64,000 nt of DNA from Eutrophocola sp963925675 (lineage in GTDB: Bacteria > Pseudomonadota > Gammaproteobacteria > Pseudomonadales > Pseudohongiellaceae): contig CAWUSW010000036.1 of NCBI GenBank assembly GCA_963925675.1, forward strand, positions 1 to 64,000, written 5' to 3'. The notes beneath the pieces were generated by a model. It saw only the letters and a list, made by a program, of their open reading frames with translations. It had not been told where the DNA came from and did not search any database. Both the position numbers and the translations under genes were made by a program. How positions within the stretch are numbered: position 1 is the first letter of the stretch; each line of letters opens with the position of its first letter. This document shows positions 44,364 to 53,276 of the stretch, one piece after another.

Positions 44364-45203
44364 TTAGTCTTTCTTGTCGTAGGTATCAAGACCAGGTTTC
44401 AATTCCTTGTCATCAAGAAAGGCCTTCATGGCACCACTGCGGAATTCACCGCCGCTTCTATGTAGAGAGCCATCTGACTTGGCGTAGATATAGTCATTGG
44501 CAGTTTCATAATCCATGTAACGAACACGTTTGAAGACTTCCTTGGCTGAGCGCAATACGACAGGGTCTTTCTTCATCAGTTCTTTGGCTAATTCCACTGT
44601 GCGTTCTTTCAATTTGTCATGAGGAACGGATTCATTCACTAATCCCATCTCGGCAGCTCTTGGCCCTTTAAAGGTTTCGCCGGTCATAATGTAGTACAAG
44701 GCATTACGTTGACCCATAGTGTCTGCTACAGATTTAGTGACATTGCCACCCGGTAAGATACCCCAGTTGATTTCTGACAGGCCATAGGTTGCATCGTCTG
44801 ATGAAATTGCCAGGTCGCAGGAAGTGAGAGGTGTAAAGCCACCACCAAAAACCCAGCCATTTACCATAGCGATAGTGGGTTTCGCGTAATAGCGCAATTT
44901 TACCTGTTGCCAGGCTGCGGCTTCTTCGCGAATGCGCATTTTGAAGTTGTCGCTTTCATTGTCAGTTTCACGGAAATATTCTTTTAGATCCATGCCTGCT
45001 GACCAGGCGGCACCACGACCAGTCAGAACAATCACTTTACAGCGATCATCGAGCTCAAGCGCATGGAGAGTGGCATACATTTCCCTGTTCAGGGTAGGAC
45101 TCATGCAATTCTTTTTATCAGGACGATTAAAGTAGACGAAGGCAATCTGTTCTTCAAATTCAACATCAACAGTGTTGCCCCAGGGTTCGTTGGGTGTACT
45201 CAT
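44364..45203 (-). CDS. ech: Hydroxycinnamoyl-CoA hydratase-lyase (feruloyl-CoA type)
   Basis: This 279-residue crotonase-fold enzyme closely follows the Pseudomonas hydroxycinnamoyl-CoA hydratase-lyase pattern: MSPTLNREM, AWSAGMDLKEYFRE, AKPTIAMVNGWVFGGGF, GLSEINWGILPGGNVTKSV and MKAFLDDKELKPGL. The catalytic Glu in LSEINWG is present. It converts feruloyl- or coumaroyl-CoA to vanillin or 4-hydroxybenzaldehyde plus acetyl-CoA. The usual partners, feruloyl-CoA synthetase (fcs) and vanillin dehydrogenase (vdh), are not in this window. Confidence 0.9.
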   Translation of the reverse strand: MSTPNEPWGNTVDVEFEEQIAFVYFNRPDKKNCMSPTLNREMYATLHALELDDRCKVIVLTGRGAAWSAGMDLKEYFRETDNESDNFKMRIREEAAAWQQVKLRYYAKPTIAMVNGWVFGGGFTPLTSCDLAISSDDATYGLSEINWGILPGGNVTKSVADTMGQRNALYYIMTGETFKGPRAAEMGLVNESVPHDKLKERTVELAKELMKKDPVVLRSAKEVFKRVRYMDYETANDYIYAKSDGSLHRSGGEFRSGAMKAFLDDKELKPGLDTYDKKD

Positions 45204-45292
45204 ACTTGATTCCTAGACTTTCAGGTTAAAAATGATGAATGATTTTTTTTCTAATTATTATTATTGATTGGCAAGATTCTGCCTGTGCAGAT

Positions 45293-45664
45293 TTAAAACC
45301 CGTACTCTGCGCCAGACTCTGTACGTATAGAGCGCAAGAAAAACTTTGTAGGGTCTTCTATCAGGGGTGAACCAACGGCATGGACTACTGTACCGGGTTT
45401 CAGGGTGTCAGGTTTAACGCCACTTCTTACCATCATATTTGCCGGAGCGCCTTCAATGAAATGGATGATGACTTCTTCTCCTTCGTCATTTGTGACTTTC
45501 ATGGTCATTTCAATATGGGGATTTCTGAATTTCAGGGAATCAACAAGGCCATCAAAGGGGATTTGAGTCTCAAAATCATAAATAGCAAATGAATGATGTG
45601 CTATAGCTTGCAGGGAAAATGCCAAGGCACCCAGAAATGCTAGCTTTTGCAATAAATTGATCAT
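45293..45664 (-). CDS. DUF6152 family exported protein, second locus
   Basis: This 123-residue protein has a signal peptide (FLGALAFSLQAIAHHSF) and a DUF6152 domain: HHSFAIYDFETQIPFDG, FRNPHIEMTMKV and KPGTVVHAVGSPL. It is a third copy of the domain in the window and lies downstream of ech on the same strand, 89 bases away. Its function is unknown. The mature end again starts with His-His-Ser. Confidence 0.85.
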   Translation of the reverse strand: MINLLQKLAFLGALAFSLQAIAHHSFAIYDFETQIPFDGLVDSLKFRNPHIEMTMKVTNDEGEEVIIHFIEGAPANMMVRSGVKPDTLKPGTVVHAVGSPLIEDPTKFFLRSIRTESGAEYGF

Positions 45665-45829
45665 GGCAGTCGAATCGTGTTCAGTTGCAAATAAAGGTTT
45701 GATTATAACATAGCAGATTAAATATCAGCCAGCTGGAGCCGAGAAAAATATACAGATTTTGCATAAGCGGTAATCCCGGACTATTTTGAGTCAGTACCGG
45801 ATCATGTTCAAAATATTCAAAGCCAGGGA

Positions 45830-47086
45830 TTGGTTATCTTGACAGTTCAGCTATTCAGGCAGGAAGTTGTTAAATATCAGGAACAGCGTTTCTGGGCAGA
45901 CTTTACCGGGTTAAACCCGGTAAGCATGACTGTGTTGACCCTCCTTTTGCTATGCCTGGTTATAACCGCGGCATGGTTTCTGGCGAGTGGCGAATATCGC
46001 AGGAAAGAAGTAGTAGCCGGGATAATTGTCACTGACAAAGGCGCAGTCAAAATAAGGGCGCCCGCCAATGGGGTGGTGGAGGGGGTGTTATTCGACCAGG
46101 GTGAAAGGGTGGGGAAAGGGGATTCGTTACTGGCGTTTCGCTCAGGGAGGGGCTCTGCTGACGGGGGGCTTATTACAGAAAAGTTGATTGCTGAAAACCG
46201 ACAACAGATCGCTATTATTCATAGCCTGACCGATAACAAAAATCAGACTTTCCCGCTTGGGCTTAAACAACTGGAGTCAGAATTGGAAAGTCTTGAGATA
46301 AGGAAAAATCAATTACTGGCCTTGCTTGAGAATAAAAAAGCAGTGACTTCCCTGATGTCTCTGAAGCTGGAGCGTCTGGATGATCTGTTTGGGAATCGAT
46401 ATGTCAGCCAGGCAGATTATGAGGCAGTGCGAATGGAATCCCTGGAACATGAAAACTCTGTGTATCAAACCAGAATAGAACTGGAAAACAACAAGCGCTT
46501 GATTGAATCGGCGCGGCGCGAAAAACAATTGTATAAACTGGAGTTTAGTCAGCAGCTGGCTGATCGGGAAACACAGTTATCTGAATTACGTAAGCAAAAT
46601 TATCAGCTGCAGGGCGAGCAACTCAGCTTTGTGGTCGCCCCGGTGTCAGGGACTATTTCAATAGTGTACCCCCGGCTGGGGCAGTCAGTTATTGAACAGC
46701 AGCCTTTAATTTCCCTGTTGCAGGATGGCTCTGTATTTGAAGCAGAGCTTTACGTTCCTTCCAGAGCCGTTGGCTTTCTGGAGAAGGGCTTACAGGTGAG
46801 ATTAAGCTTTGATGCCTTTCCTTTTCAAAAGTTTGGCACGCTAGAAGCAAAGGTAAGAGAGATTTCGCAGTCAGTGCTGATGCCTGAGGATGCTCAGATT
46901 AGCAAGGGTATGAATGAACCTTACTATCGCGTGATAGCCAGTCTGGAAGACTCCTTCATAAATGCTTATGGAGAAAAAATAAAACTCAGACCAGGTATGC
47001 AGATCAAGGCGAATCTCGTACTGGAGAGCAGGAACCTGATTGAATGGATACTGGAGCCACTCTTCGTACAAAGGGATGCTCCCTAG
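45830..47086 (+). CDS. HlyD/CvaA-type membrane fusion protein
   Basis: This 418-residue protein has an N-terminal tail LFRQEVVKYQEQRFWADF, one membrane segment (about 33-52), a lipoyl/barrel-sandwich part (GAVKIRAPANGVVEGVLFDQGE), a long coiled coil (about residues 110-250) and a C-terminal beta domain. It is the periplasmic adaptor of a type I exporter. The start is TTG at 45830 with AGGGA upstream. Its stop overlaps the GTG of the ABC transporter gene, so the two are coupled. Confidence 0.88.
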   Translation: MVILTVQLFRQEVVKYQEQRFWADFTGLNPVSMTVLTLLLLCLVITAAWFLASGEYRRKEVVAGIIVTDKGAVKIRAPANGVVEGVLFDQGERVGKGDSLLAFRSGRGSADGGLITEKLIAENRQQIAIIHSLTDNKNQTFPLGLKQLESELESLEIRKNQLLALLENKKAVTSLMSLKLERLDDLFGNRYVSQADYEAVRMESLEHENSVYQTRIELENNKRLIESARREKQLYKLEFSQQLADRETQLSELRKQNYQLQGEQLSFVVAPVSGTISIVYPRLGQSVIEQQPLISLLQDGSVFEAELYVPSRAVGFLEKGLQVRLSFDAFPFQKFGTLEAKVREISQSVLMPEDAQISKGMNEPYYRVIASLEDSFINAYGEKIKLRPGMQIKANLVLESRNLIEWILEPLFVQRDAP

Positions 47087-49227
47087 TGCGCAGCAATGGG
47101 AAATTACCTGTCATTCTGCAAGCTGAACGCAGTGAATGTGCTCTTGCATGTCTGGCAATGATCCTGAGTTATTACGGGCACAAAATTGATCTTAACCTAT
47201 TGCGTGCTCGCCATCGTGTATCTGGCCACGGCATCACACTGAAAGCGGTGGTGAATCTTGCGTCCCGGTTAAAGCTTGCCGTGCGACCTTTGCGCCTGGA
47301 TTTGCAAGACCTTGGCAAACTGGCCATGCCGGCTATGCTGCATTGGGATCTTGATCATTTTGTTATTCTTAACAAAGTTACACGTACTCATTTGGAGATA
47401 CACAACCCTGCAGCAGGGAAGCAAAAAATCACCTGGCATGAGTCCAGCAAACACTTCACCGGAGTCGCACTTGAGCTGTTGCCGGCTACAGGTTTCAAAC
47501 AAATAGATGAACGCAAAAAATTGCCCTTGAGAGAGCTGTGGATTCACTCTGGCGGACTAACTTCAGGGTTGATTCAGCTTATTGTGTTGTCATTGTTGCT
47601 ACAACTATTCGCCATAGCCTTGCCATTTTATACGCAGATTTTGCTTGATGATGTTCTGGTAAATTTTGATGTTGATTTGCTCAAGCTACTTGCTTGTGGC
47701 TTTTTACTGGTAACAGTTTTCAGGCAATTAACTGAACTCGTGCGTGCTCAAGTGGTTTTATATTTGAGCAATAAAGTCAGTTTTCAATTTGCGACAAGAT
47801 TGTGCAGTCATCTACTGCATTTGCCGCTGGAGTATTTTTCGAGCAGGCATATAGGCGACATAGTTTCCAGATTCGGCTCTCTTAATAATGTTAGGGATTT
47901 TCTGTGCTCGGGTATTGTTCAGATTTTTATAGACGGCTTGATGGTGGTTGGCACCTTGTTATTAATGTTTGTATATGACGCGATGCTGAGCACCATAGCC
48001 CTTGTGGCAGTAATTTTATACGGCTTTCTCCGTGTTGTTACCTATCAGCATATGCATGCGCGAAACGAAGAATGGATACGAGACCGGGCACTTGAGAATA
48101 CTGTTTTCATGGAAAATGTCAGCGTGATGCAAGGGATCAAACTTTTTGGGCGGGAAGCTTCACGTCTGGGTAGTTGGCAAAACGCCTATGCAACGGCCCT
48201 CAAGTCGGGAATGAACGTGCAAAAAATTGGTATCACGGTACAGTTTTTTCATGGTTTGCTGGTTGGTGTAGAAAATATTCTTTTATTACTGGTGGGGTGT
48301 TATGCCGTTCTTGGTAGTTCCTTGTCTATTGGTATGCTTTTGGCATTTATCAGTTTCAAAGATCACTTTTATCGCAGCATGTTTTCTCTTTTAGATAAAT
48401 TATTTGAGTTCAAGTTACTTGATATTCATCTGGAGCGCCTGGCCGATATTGCTTTCACTGAGCCAGAGCCATATACGGAGCAATGCTTAATTGATGCTCG
48501 TCCAAAGGAGGCGGTTGAATTATCCCTGCAGGAAATTGCTTATGCTTATGATGAAGGCAGCCCCTTGCTTTTTCAAAATGTCACGCTTGATCTGAAATCA
48601 AAAGAAGTGATTGCCATAGTCGGCCCAACCGGGTGTGGAAAATCCACCTTATTAAAAATTGTCTTAAGTCTTGTCAAACCAAGCCAGGGGCGGATCATAC
48701 TTAATGGAAAGTCTATTGATCAACATGGTCTGGAAGGGTATCGAGCGCTTGTATCAGGCGTGCTCCAGAATGACTGCTTGCTGTCCGGGAGCATTCTTGA
48801 AAACATCACGTTTTTTGATACCACCCCGGATGTTGAAAAGGCCAAGATGGCTGCCACTGAGGCTATGTTGATGGACGAAATAGCACTGATGCCGATGCAG
48901 TTCAATACAATGGTTGGAAGTATGGGCAATGCCTTGTCAGGAGGGCAGGTGCAACGAGTCTTGCTCGCCAGAGCACTATACCAGCAACCTGCGCTGCTGG
49001 TGCTGGATGAAGCGACAAGTCATCTGGATGTCCTTACTGAAAGGGCGCTGAACAATTCCTTGCGTAAACTTGAATTATCTTGCCTGATGGTGGCGCATCG
49101 GCCTGATTCTGTTCTTGGTGCTGATAAGATCTTTCTCCTTACTTCCAGAGGATTAAAGCCCCTGTCTCATCAACTATTCAGGGCGATGATATCTAATCCA
49201 CTTAATGATGACGTCATAATGACATGA
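47086..49227 (+). CDS. C39-peptidase ABC exporter (CvaB-like)
   Basis: The GTG at 47086 overlaps the upstream stop and gives 713 residues. An N-terminal C39 peptidase domain is present: QAERSECALACLAMILSYYG with the catalytic Cys18, and HFVILNKV with His91. The Asp of the triad is replaced by Asn107 (HNPAAG, where CvaB has HDPARG). A six-helix membrane domain and an ATPase follow, with Walker A GPTGCGKST, signature LSGGQVQRVLLARAL and Walker B LLVLDEATSHLD. It should cut double-glycine leaders and export a peptide. No cognate peptide gene is visible nearby. Confidence 0.9.
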   Translation: MRSNGKLPVILQAERSECALACLAMILSYYGHKIDLNLLRARHRVSGHGITLKAVVNLASRLKLAVRPLRLDLQDLGKLAMPAMLHWDLDHFVILNKVTRTHLEIHNPAAGKQKITWHESSKHFTGVALELLPATGFKQIDERKKLPLRELWIHSGGLTSGLIQLIVLSLLLQLFAIALPFYTQILLDDVLVNFDVDLLKLLACGFLLVTVFRQLTELVRAQVVLYLSNKVSFQFATRLCSHLLHLPLEYFSSRHIGDIVSRFGSLNNVRDFLCSGIVQIFIDGLMVVGTLLLMFVYDAMLSTIALVAVILYGFLRVVTYQHMHARNEEWIRDRALENTVFMENVSVMQGIKLFGREASRLGSWQNAYATALKSGMNVQKIGITVQFFHGLLVGVENILLLLVGCYAVLGSSLSIGMLLAFISFKDHFYRSMFSLLDKLFEFKLLDIHLERLADIAFTEPEPYTEQCLIDARPKEAVELSLQEIAYAYDEGSPLLFQNVTLDLKSKEVIAIVGPTGCGKSTLLKIVLSLVKPSQGRIILNGKSIDQHGLEGYRALVSGVLQNDCLLSGSILENITFFDTTPDVEKAKMAATEAMLMDEIALMPMQFNTMVGSMGNALSGGQVQRVLLARALYQQPALLVLDEATSHLDVLTERALNNSLRKLELSCLMVAHRPDSVLGADKIFLLTSRGLKPLSHQLFRAMISNPLNDDVIMT

Positions 49228-49292
49228 TAAGTATGAATATTTTATTAATAAAATTGTTTGCTAAAAAGCGTTTTGTGTTAAATTCAATAAGT

Positions 49293-49320
49293 CTGTTCAG
49301 GGACGAACGGATTTTTTTTT
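49293..49320 (+). terminator. Hairpin terminator after the exporter operon
   Basis: CTGTTC (49293-49298) pairs with GAACGG (49305-49310), followed by A and nine Ts. The 300-bp gap around it (49228-49527) holds no convincing gene. Confidence 0.65.
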
Positions 49321-49527
49321 GGTACTTTTAATAAGTTTTTACCAAGTATTATCAGATTTTCACTTACCACACCTTTCGATATTGCCTGTTTTCGATCAAG
49401 TCTGAAGCAGGTTTCTGTATTCCTGTTCAAATTTACTTAAAATGCTTACCCTGAGTAATACTTTCCTTTTGTGAGTTACGGATATCAATATGGCTTTAAT
49501 TAGCTTTAAACGACAGGTGACATTTTA

Positions 49528-51081
49528 ATGCGTTCTGAGAAACTAGGTCGGCTTTTACAACAGTTCACCTTTACTCTGTGCTTTTTCTTTGGTGCCTCTC
49601 ACTGGGTTCATGTACAGGCGATTAATACATCGTCAATTTATCGCAACGATTCTATCGGCGTACGGGGAGCATTTGCGCCGGAATGGAATGTCATCAAAAA
49701 CCGGATGCAGGCGCCCGATGAGCTGAAACCAAATTTTCCTGAAGATAAGGGACCAAACGACTCTCCACTCTTCATTGGTATGCATGCCAGTGAACAATTG
49801 TTTATGCGGCTTCTATCCGAGACCTATTTTGATGATCTTAAAGCTTATACAAGTATTCTGGTCGAGGGTATTCAGGGCCAGGGGCTGGAAATTTCTGCAG
49901 CCAGAATGGCGCTGGACAATTCTGCTGTGGAAATTGATTATCGTCACCCGCAGCTTGGACTGCGCTTCAGGGAAAGAGTCTCTTTACTGCCTGACAGCCA
50001 GGTGATTCGGATGGCTGCCTGGTCCAGTGAGCGTACCTGGAACACCTATGAAGCTGTCATAGAAGATGCTTTTAATGAAGTAGAGCTCAAAGATGCAATC
50101 AATGCTGCAAGTGGTTGGCAGTCCGTATGGAGGGACTTAGAGGCAAGGCTTGACAATGCCAGTTTAGAGGGCCTTGTGCTGGCACAGATTTCCGTACCTG
50201 TTCAAGTTGCACAGGCATGCATTGACCCTGCTTCATCCATGCTTTGGCGCGTTGATAGCCCGGTATTAGCTCAGAGAGGTACTGAAATCTATTTGTTCGG
50301 TTCAATCCATGTTGGCAAAGCAGAGTTTTATCCTCTGGCCGAAGAGATCGAAGAAGTATTTCAGGCGGCTGATTATGTTGTTTTCGAAGTAGATCCCTCA
50401 TCTGTTTCCGACCCCGCAGTACTTATGGCTATGCAGACACGCGGTATGCTGCCTCAGGGACAAACACTCAATGATGTTATATCTGCTGAAGTTGTTGATG
50501 AATTTCGGCGCGTAATGGCCAATATGGGCATGCCCGCTGACAACTTTATGGGAATGCAGCCCTGGTTTCTGACACTAATGCTTTCCAGCCTGCAATTGAA
50601 TGCCCTGGGCTATTTGCCGCAATATGGCCTGGAAAGTTATTTTCTGGGAAAAAAAGCTGCTGATGTAGAAATACTCGAGCTGGAATCCATTCAACAACAG
50701 ATTGGTTTTCTGGAAGCCTTGAATGCTGAGGCTTATCTGGCATATACCATCAATTCTTTTGAAACGGGCAATGAAGAAATTGAAGCGCTAATTGATGCCT
50801 GGGTATGCGCCGATAAAGGGTCATTGCAGGATATTCTTTTTGCTGACTTTGAAAATGAGGAAATGAGCCTGAGCGAACAGGCAGAATTTGAGGATCTTAT
50901 GGATGCGCTCTACACCCAGCGGAATATCGATATGGCAGATAAAATTGTTGAGTATGCCAGTGACGGTGAGGGCAAATATTTTGTTGTCGTTGGTTCAGCA
51001 CATTTACTGGGTGAAGAAAGTATTGTCGAGCTGTTGAAACAGAGCAGATTCCAGGTAACACCGGTCTCATTAACGCGCTGA
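49528..51081 (+). CDS. TraB/GumN family protein with unusual N-terminal domain
   Basis: This 517-residue protein has a probable signal sequence (hydrophobic residues 14-27). The TraB/GumN domain covers about residues 238-515, with the conserved GSIHVG at 258-263 and the later GSAHLLGEESIVELL. The first half (about 80-235) has no family I recognise; it contains EIDYRHPQLGLRFRERVSLL. TraB/GumN proteins are thought to be zinc hydrolases or regulators of secretion, and one type inhibits peptide pheromones. The gene follows the exporter but has its own leader. Confidence 0.8.
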   Translation: MRSEKLGRLLQQFTFTLCFFFGASHWVHVQAINTSSIYRNDSIGVRGAFAPEWNVIKNRMQAPDELKPNFPEDKGPNDSPLFIGMHASEQLFMRLLSETYFDDLKAYTSILVEGIQGQGLEISAARMALDNSAVEIDYRHPQLGLRFRERVSLLPDSQVIRMAAWSSERTWNTYEAVIEDAFNEVELKDAINAASGWQSVWRDLEARLDNASLEGLVLAQISVPVQVAQACIDPASSMLWRVDSPVLAQRGTEIYLFGSIHVGKAEFYPLAEEIEEVFQAADYVVFEVDPSSVSDPAVLMAMQTRGMLPQGQTLNDVISAEVVDEFRRVMANMGMPADNFMGMQPWFLTLMLSSLQLNALGYLPQYGLESYFLGKKAADVEILELESIQQQIGFLEALNAEAYLAYTINSFETGNEEIEALIDAWVCADKGSLQDILFADFENEEMSLSEQAEFEDLMDALYTQRNIDMADKIVEYASDGEGKYFVVVGSAHLLGEESIVELLKQSRFQVTPVSLTR

Positions 51082-51229
51082 GTATATCTTTATGCTGGAG
51101 TTAGGAGCAAAGTTGATGACAGAGTTGATTCCCGAAGGGTATTTCCTGATAATGCGCCGCTGGTTTGCTCCTCTGGCTTTGCGCTAGTACTTTGAAATAC
51201 CGAGCAAACCGTTTACCATCAAAGCTTGG

Positions 51230-51252
51230 CCGGAGAGTGCTCCGGAATTGTT
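51230..51252 (+). terminator. Hairpin before the 4.5S RNA gene
   Basis: CCGGAG (51230-51235) pairs with CTCCGG (51240-51245), followed by AATTGTTTT. It may terminate the TraB/GumN gene or lie within the RNA promoter region. Confidence 0.35.
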
Positions 51253-51256
51253 TTGT

Positions 51257-51371
51257 GGTATCTCTTGTCGGTCCCCTCGCAATGATAGGTTGTGAACCCC
51301 GTCAGGCCCGGAAGGGAGCAGCGGCAGCATCCAGTTCATGTGCCGGGGTGTGGCTGGCAGGAGGTACCTCC
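51257..51371 (+). ncRNA. ffs: Signal recognition particle RNA (4.5S, ffs)
   Basis: The tip contains the invariant SRP segment GTCAGGCCCGGAAGGGAGCA near 51301-51320, with its partner GCAGC and the downstream GTGCCGGG stretch. The ends pair: GGTATCTCTTGTCGG at the start with its complement in the GGCTGGCAGGAGGTACCTCC end, allowing several wobble pairs. It forms the hairpin bound by Ffh for membrane protein targeting. It lies upstream of dnaX, as in pseudomonads. Its exact ends are estimated from pairing. Confidence 0.93.
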
Positions 51372-51463
51372 ATAAAATCACCGTTGGACAGTAGTGCTCT
51401 TATTTTCACTGAAGAGACAGTCAGAATAGACTGACCAGCGCTCAGGTAAACAAATCGCAACAT

Positions 51464-53218
51464 ATGACGTATCAGGTACTGGCAAGAAAGTGGCGTCCTA
51501 AAAATTTCAAGGAGATGGCTGGCCAGGGACATGTCCTGAAAACCCTCATTAATTCCCTTGAAAATGACCGCCTGCATCATGCCTACTTATTCACCGGTAC
51601 TCGTGGCGTTGGCAAAACGACTATCGCCCGTATTCTTGCCCGTTGTCTGAATTGTGAAGAGGGCGTCACCTCGGAACCCTGCGGTAAATGTAGTGCCTGT
51701 ACTGAAATAGATGAAGGCCGCTTCATTGACCTGATAGAGGTGGATGCCGCCTCCAGAACCAAAGTGGAAGACACCCGCGAACTGTTGGATAACGTCCAGT
51801 ATTCGCCTAGCAGGGGCCGTTTTAAGGTTTATCTGATAGACGAAGTGCATATGTTGTCAGGTCACAGTTTCAATGCGCTGCTAAAAACCCTGGAAGAGCC
51901 GCCCCCTCATGTAAAATTTTTACTGGCAACCACTGATCCGCAAAAATTGCCGGTTACTGTGTTATCACGTTGCCTGCAGTTTAACTTGAAGAATATCAGT
52001 CCGGAGCGCCTTGTTGAGCATATCAAGCATATTCTCGAAGAAGAGAAAGTTCCCTATGAAGAACCGGCCTTGTGGCAATTAGGCAGGGCGGCTCAGGGCA
52101 GCGTCCGTGATTGCCTGACCCTGCTGGATCAGGCAATAGGTTACTGCGAAGGTAATATTACAGATACTTCGGTCAGAGCCTTTCTAGGGACTATTGATCA
52201 GGGCGTAATTCATGAGCTGGTGGATGCGCTCGTTGCACAGAATGCCGCCTCAGTACTCAAGATTATAGAGACAGCAGCAGATCATGCACCGGATTTTTCC
52301 ACAGTACTGGCAGATTTATTGTCTTATTTACACAGGGTAGCGATTGCCCAGGTTGTCCCCGAAGGCATAGATAATTCCCAGGGAGACAGGCAACGCGTTG
52401 TTGATCATGCCCTTGAGATATCTGCAGAAACCTTACAGCTTTATTACCAGATAGCCTTAAAAAGCAGGGAAGACATGCCTTTTGCTATTGATGCAAGGTC
52501 TGGACTTGAAATGGCATTGCTCAGAATGCTGGCGTTTATTCCTGCGGGAGTCCCGTTTGTTCCCGAACAGTCGCTGCTAGCGACAGGACAAGAAAGCCAT
52601 GGTCAAAGCCTAAAAAAAAAGTCACCAGTAAATGAAGCCGTTGTTGGTCTCAGCAAGCATGTAAGAACCCGCGTTGAGATTCCGCAAGAGCCCGATGAAC
52701 TATCGGCACCTGAACCCAAAGCTGAAAAAAGTACGGATTCCAGCAAATCGGCAAAGCAATCAAGCCGGGCAGAACCACTTGTACTTGAGGAATTAAGTAA
52801 AGAACGAATTACTCTGGAGACGCTTGCGCCGGATCTATGGATTCATCTTTTTTATCAGTTAGGACTGGATGGAATTACTCGCAGTATCGCAGCCAATTGC
52901 CTGCTGGAAAAAGTTGAGGGTAAGCACATTTGGCTAACGCTGGAAGAAAGCCAGACATCGGTGTTTAATGAAGAACAGCAGCGGCGTATCAAAACGGCTT
53001 TTGATGACTATTTCCAGAAAGATATTCTGCTGGAAGTGCTTACCGGAACTATTTCGGCAGAAACGCCAGCAGCTTGGCGAGAGCGCCAGGATAGGGAGCG
53101 CTTGCAGTTGGCAATTACTACTTTCGAAAGTGATGAGACCGTAAAAGAAATTATTGACAGGTTTTCAGCTACAATTCAGACCGGTTCCATTGAAGCGACA
53201 TCTCCCAAAGACTATTAA
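51464..53218 (+). CDS. dnaX: DNA polymerase III subunits tau and gamma
   Basis: The 584-residue protein loads the sliding clamp. The clamp-loader AAA+ domain is visible: P-loop GTRGVGKTTIARILA near residues 44-58, a zinc site with four Cys (CLNCEEGVTSEPCGKCSAC), LIDEVHMLSGHSFNALLKTLEEPP, and sensor 1 with LSRCLQF. The tau-specific C-terminus follows. The shorter gamma form may come from slippage at 52612-52621, which would end after residue 390. ebfC and recR follow, the conserved order. Confidence 0.97.
   Translation: MTYQVLARKWRPKNFKEMAGQGHVLKTLINSLENDRLHHAYLFTGTRGVGKTTIARILARCLNCEEGVTSEPCGKCSACTEIDEGRFIDLIEVDAASRTKVEDTRELLDNVQYSPSRGRFKVYLIDEVHMLSGHSFNALLKTLEEPPPHVKFLLATTDPQKLPVTVLSRCLQFNLKNISPERLVEHIKHILEEEKVPYEEPALWQLGRAAQGSVRDCLTLLDQAIGYCEGNITDTSVRAFLGTIDQGVIHELVDALVAQNAASVLKIIETAADHAPDFSTVLADLLSYLHRVAIAQVVPEGIDNSQGDRQRVVDHALEISAETLQLYYQIALKSREDMPFAIDARSGLEMALLRMLAFIPAGVPFVPEQSLLATGQESHGQSLKKKSPVNEAVVGLSKHVRTRVEIPQEPDELSAPEPKAEKSTDSSKSAKQSSRAEPLVLEELSKERITLETLAPDLWIHLFYQLGLDGITRSIAANCLLEKVEGKHIWLTLEESQTSVFNEEQQRRIKTAFDDYFQKDILLEVLTGTISAETPAAWRERQDRERLQLAITTFESDETVKEIIDRFSATIQTGSIEATSPKDY
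52612..52635 (+). other. Slippery A9G run and -1 stop codon in dnaX
   Basis: Nine As and a G (52612-52621) read CTA AAA AAA AAG in the tau frame. A -1 slip gives GTC ACC AGT AAA TGA, so a gamma-like product of about 390 residues would end V-T-S-K. In E. coli a similar A6G site makes gamma by ribosomal frameshifting, and in Thermus a run of nine As does it by transcript slippage. Confidence 0.75.
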
Positions 53219-53276
53219 GAATTAATTAAAACACCGGGGCATAAACACTGACTCCGGAAAATGAAAGAGGCAAAAA

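Noticed and set aside
49234..49332. 32-residue frame after the exporter as its peptide substrate
   Set aside because: It has no double-glycine leader or good ribosome site, and it overlaps the terminator.
51165..51434. Reading frames on both strands over 51165-51580
   Set aside because: They are explained by the 4.5S RNA gene and have no family match.
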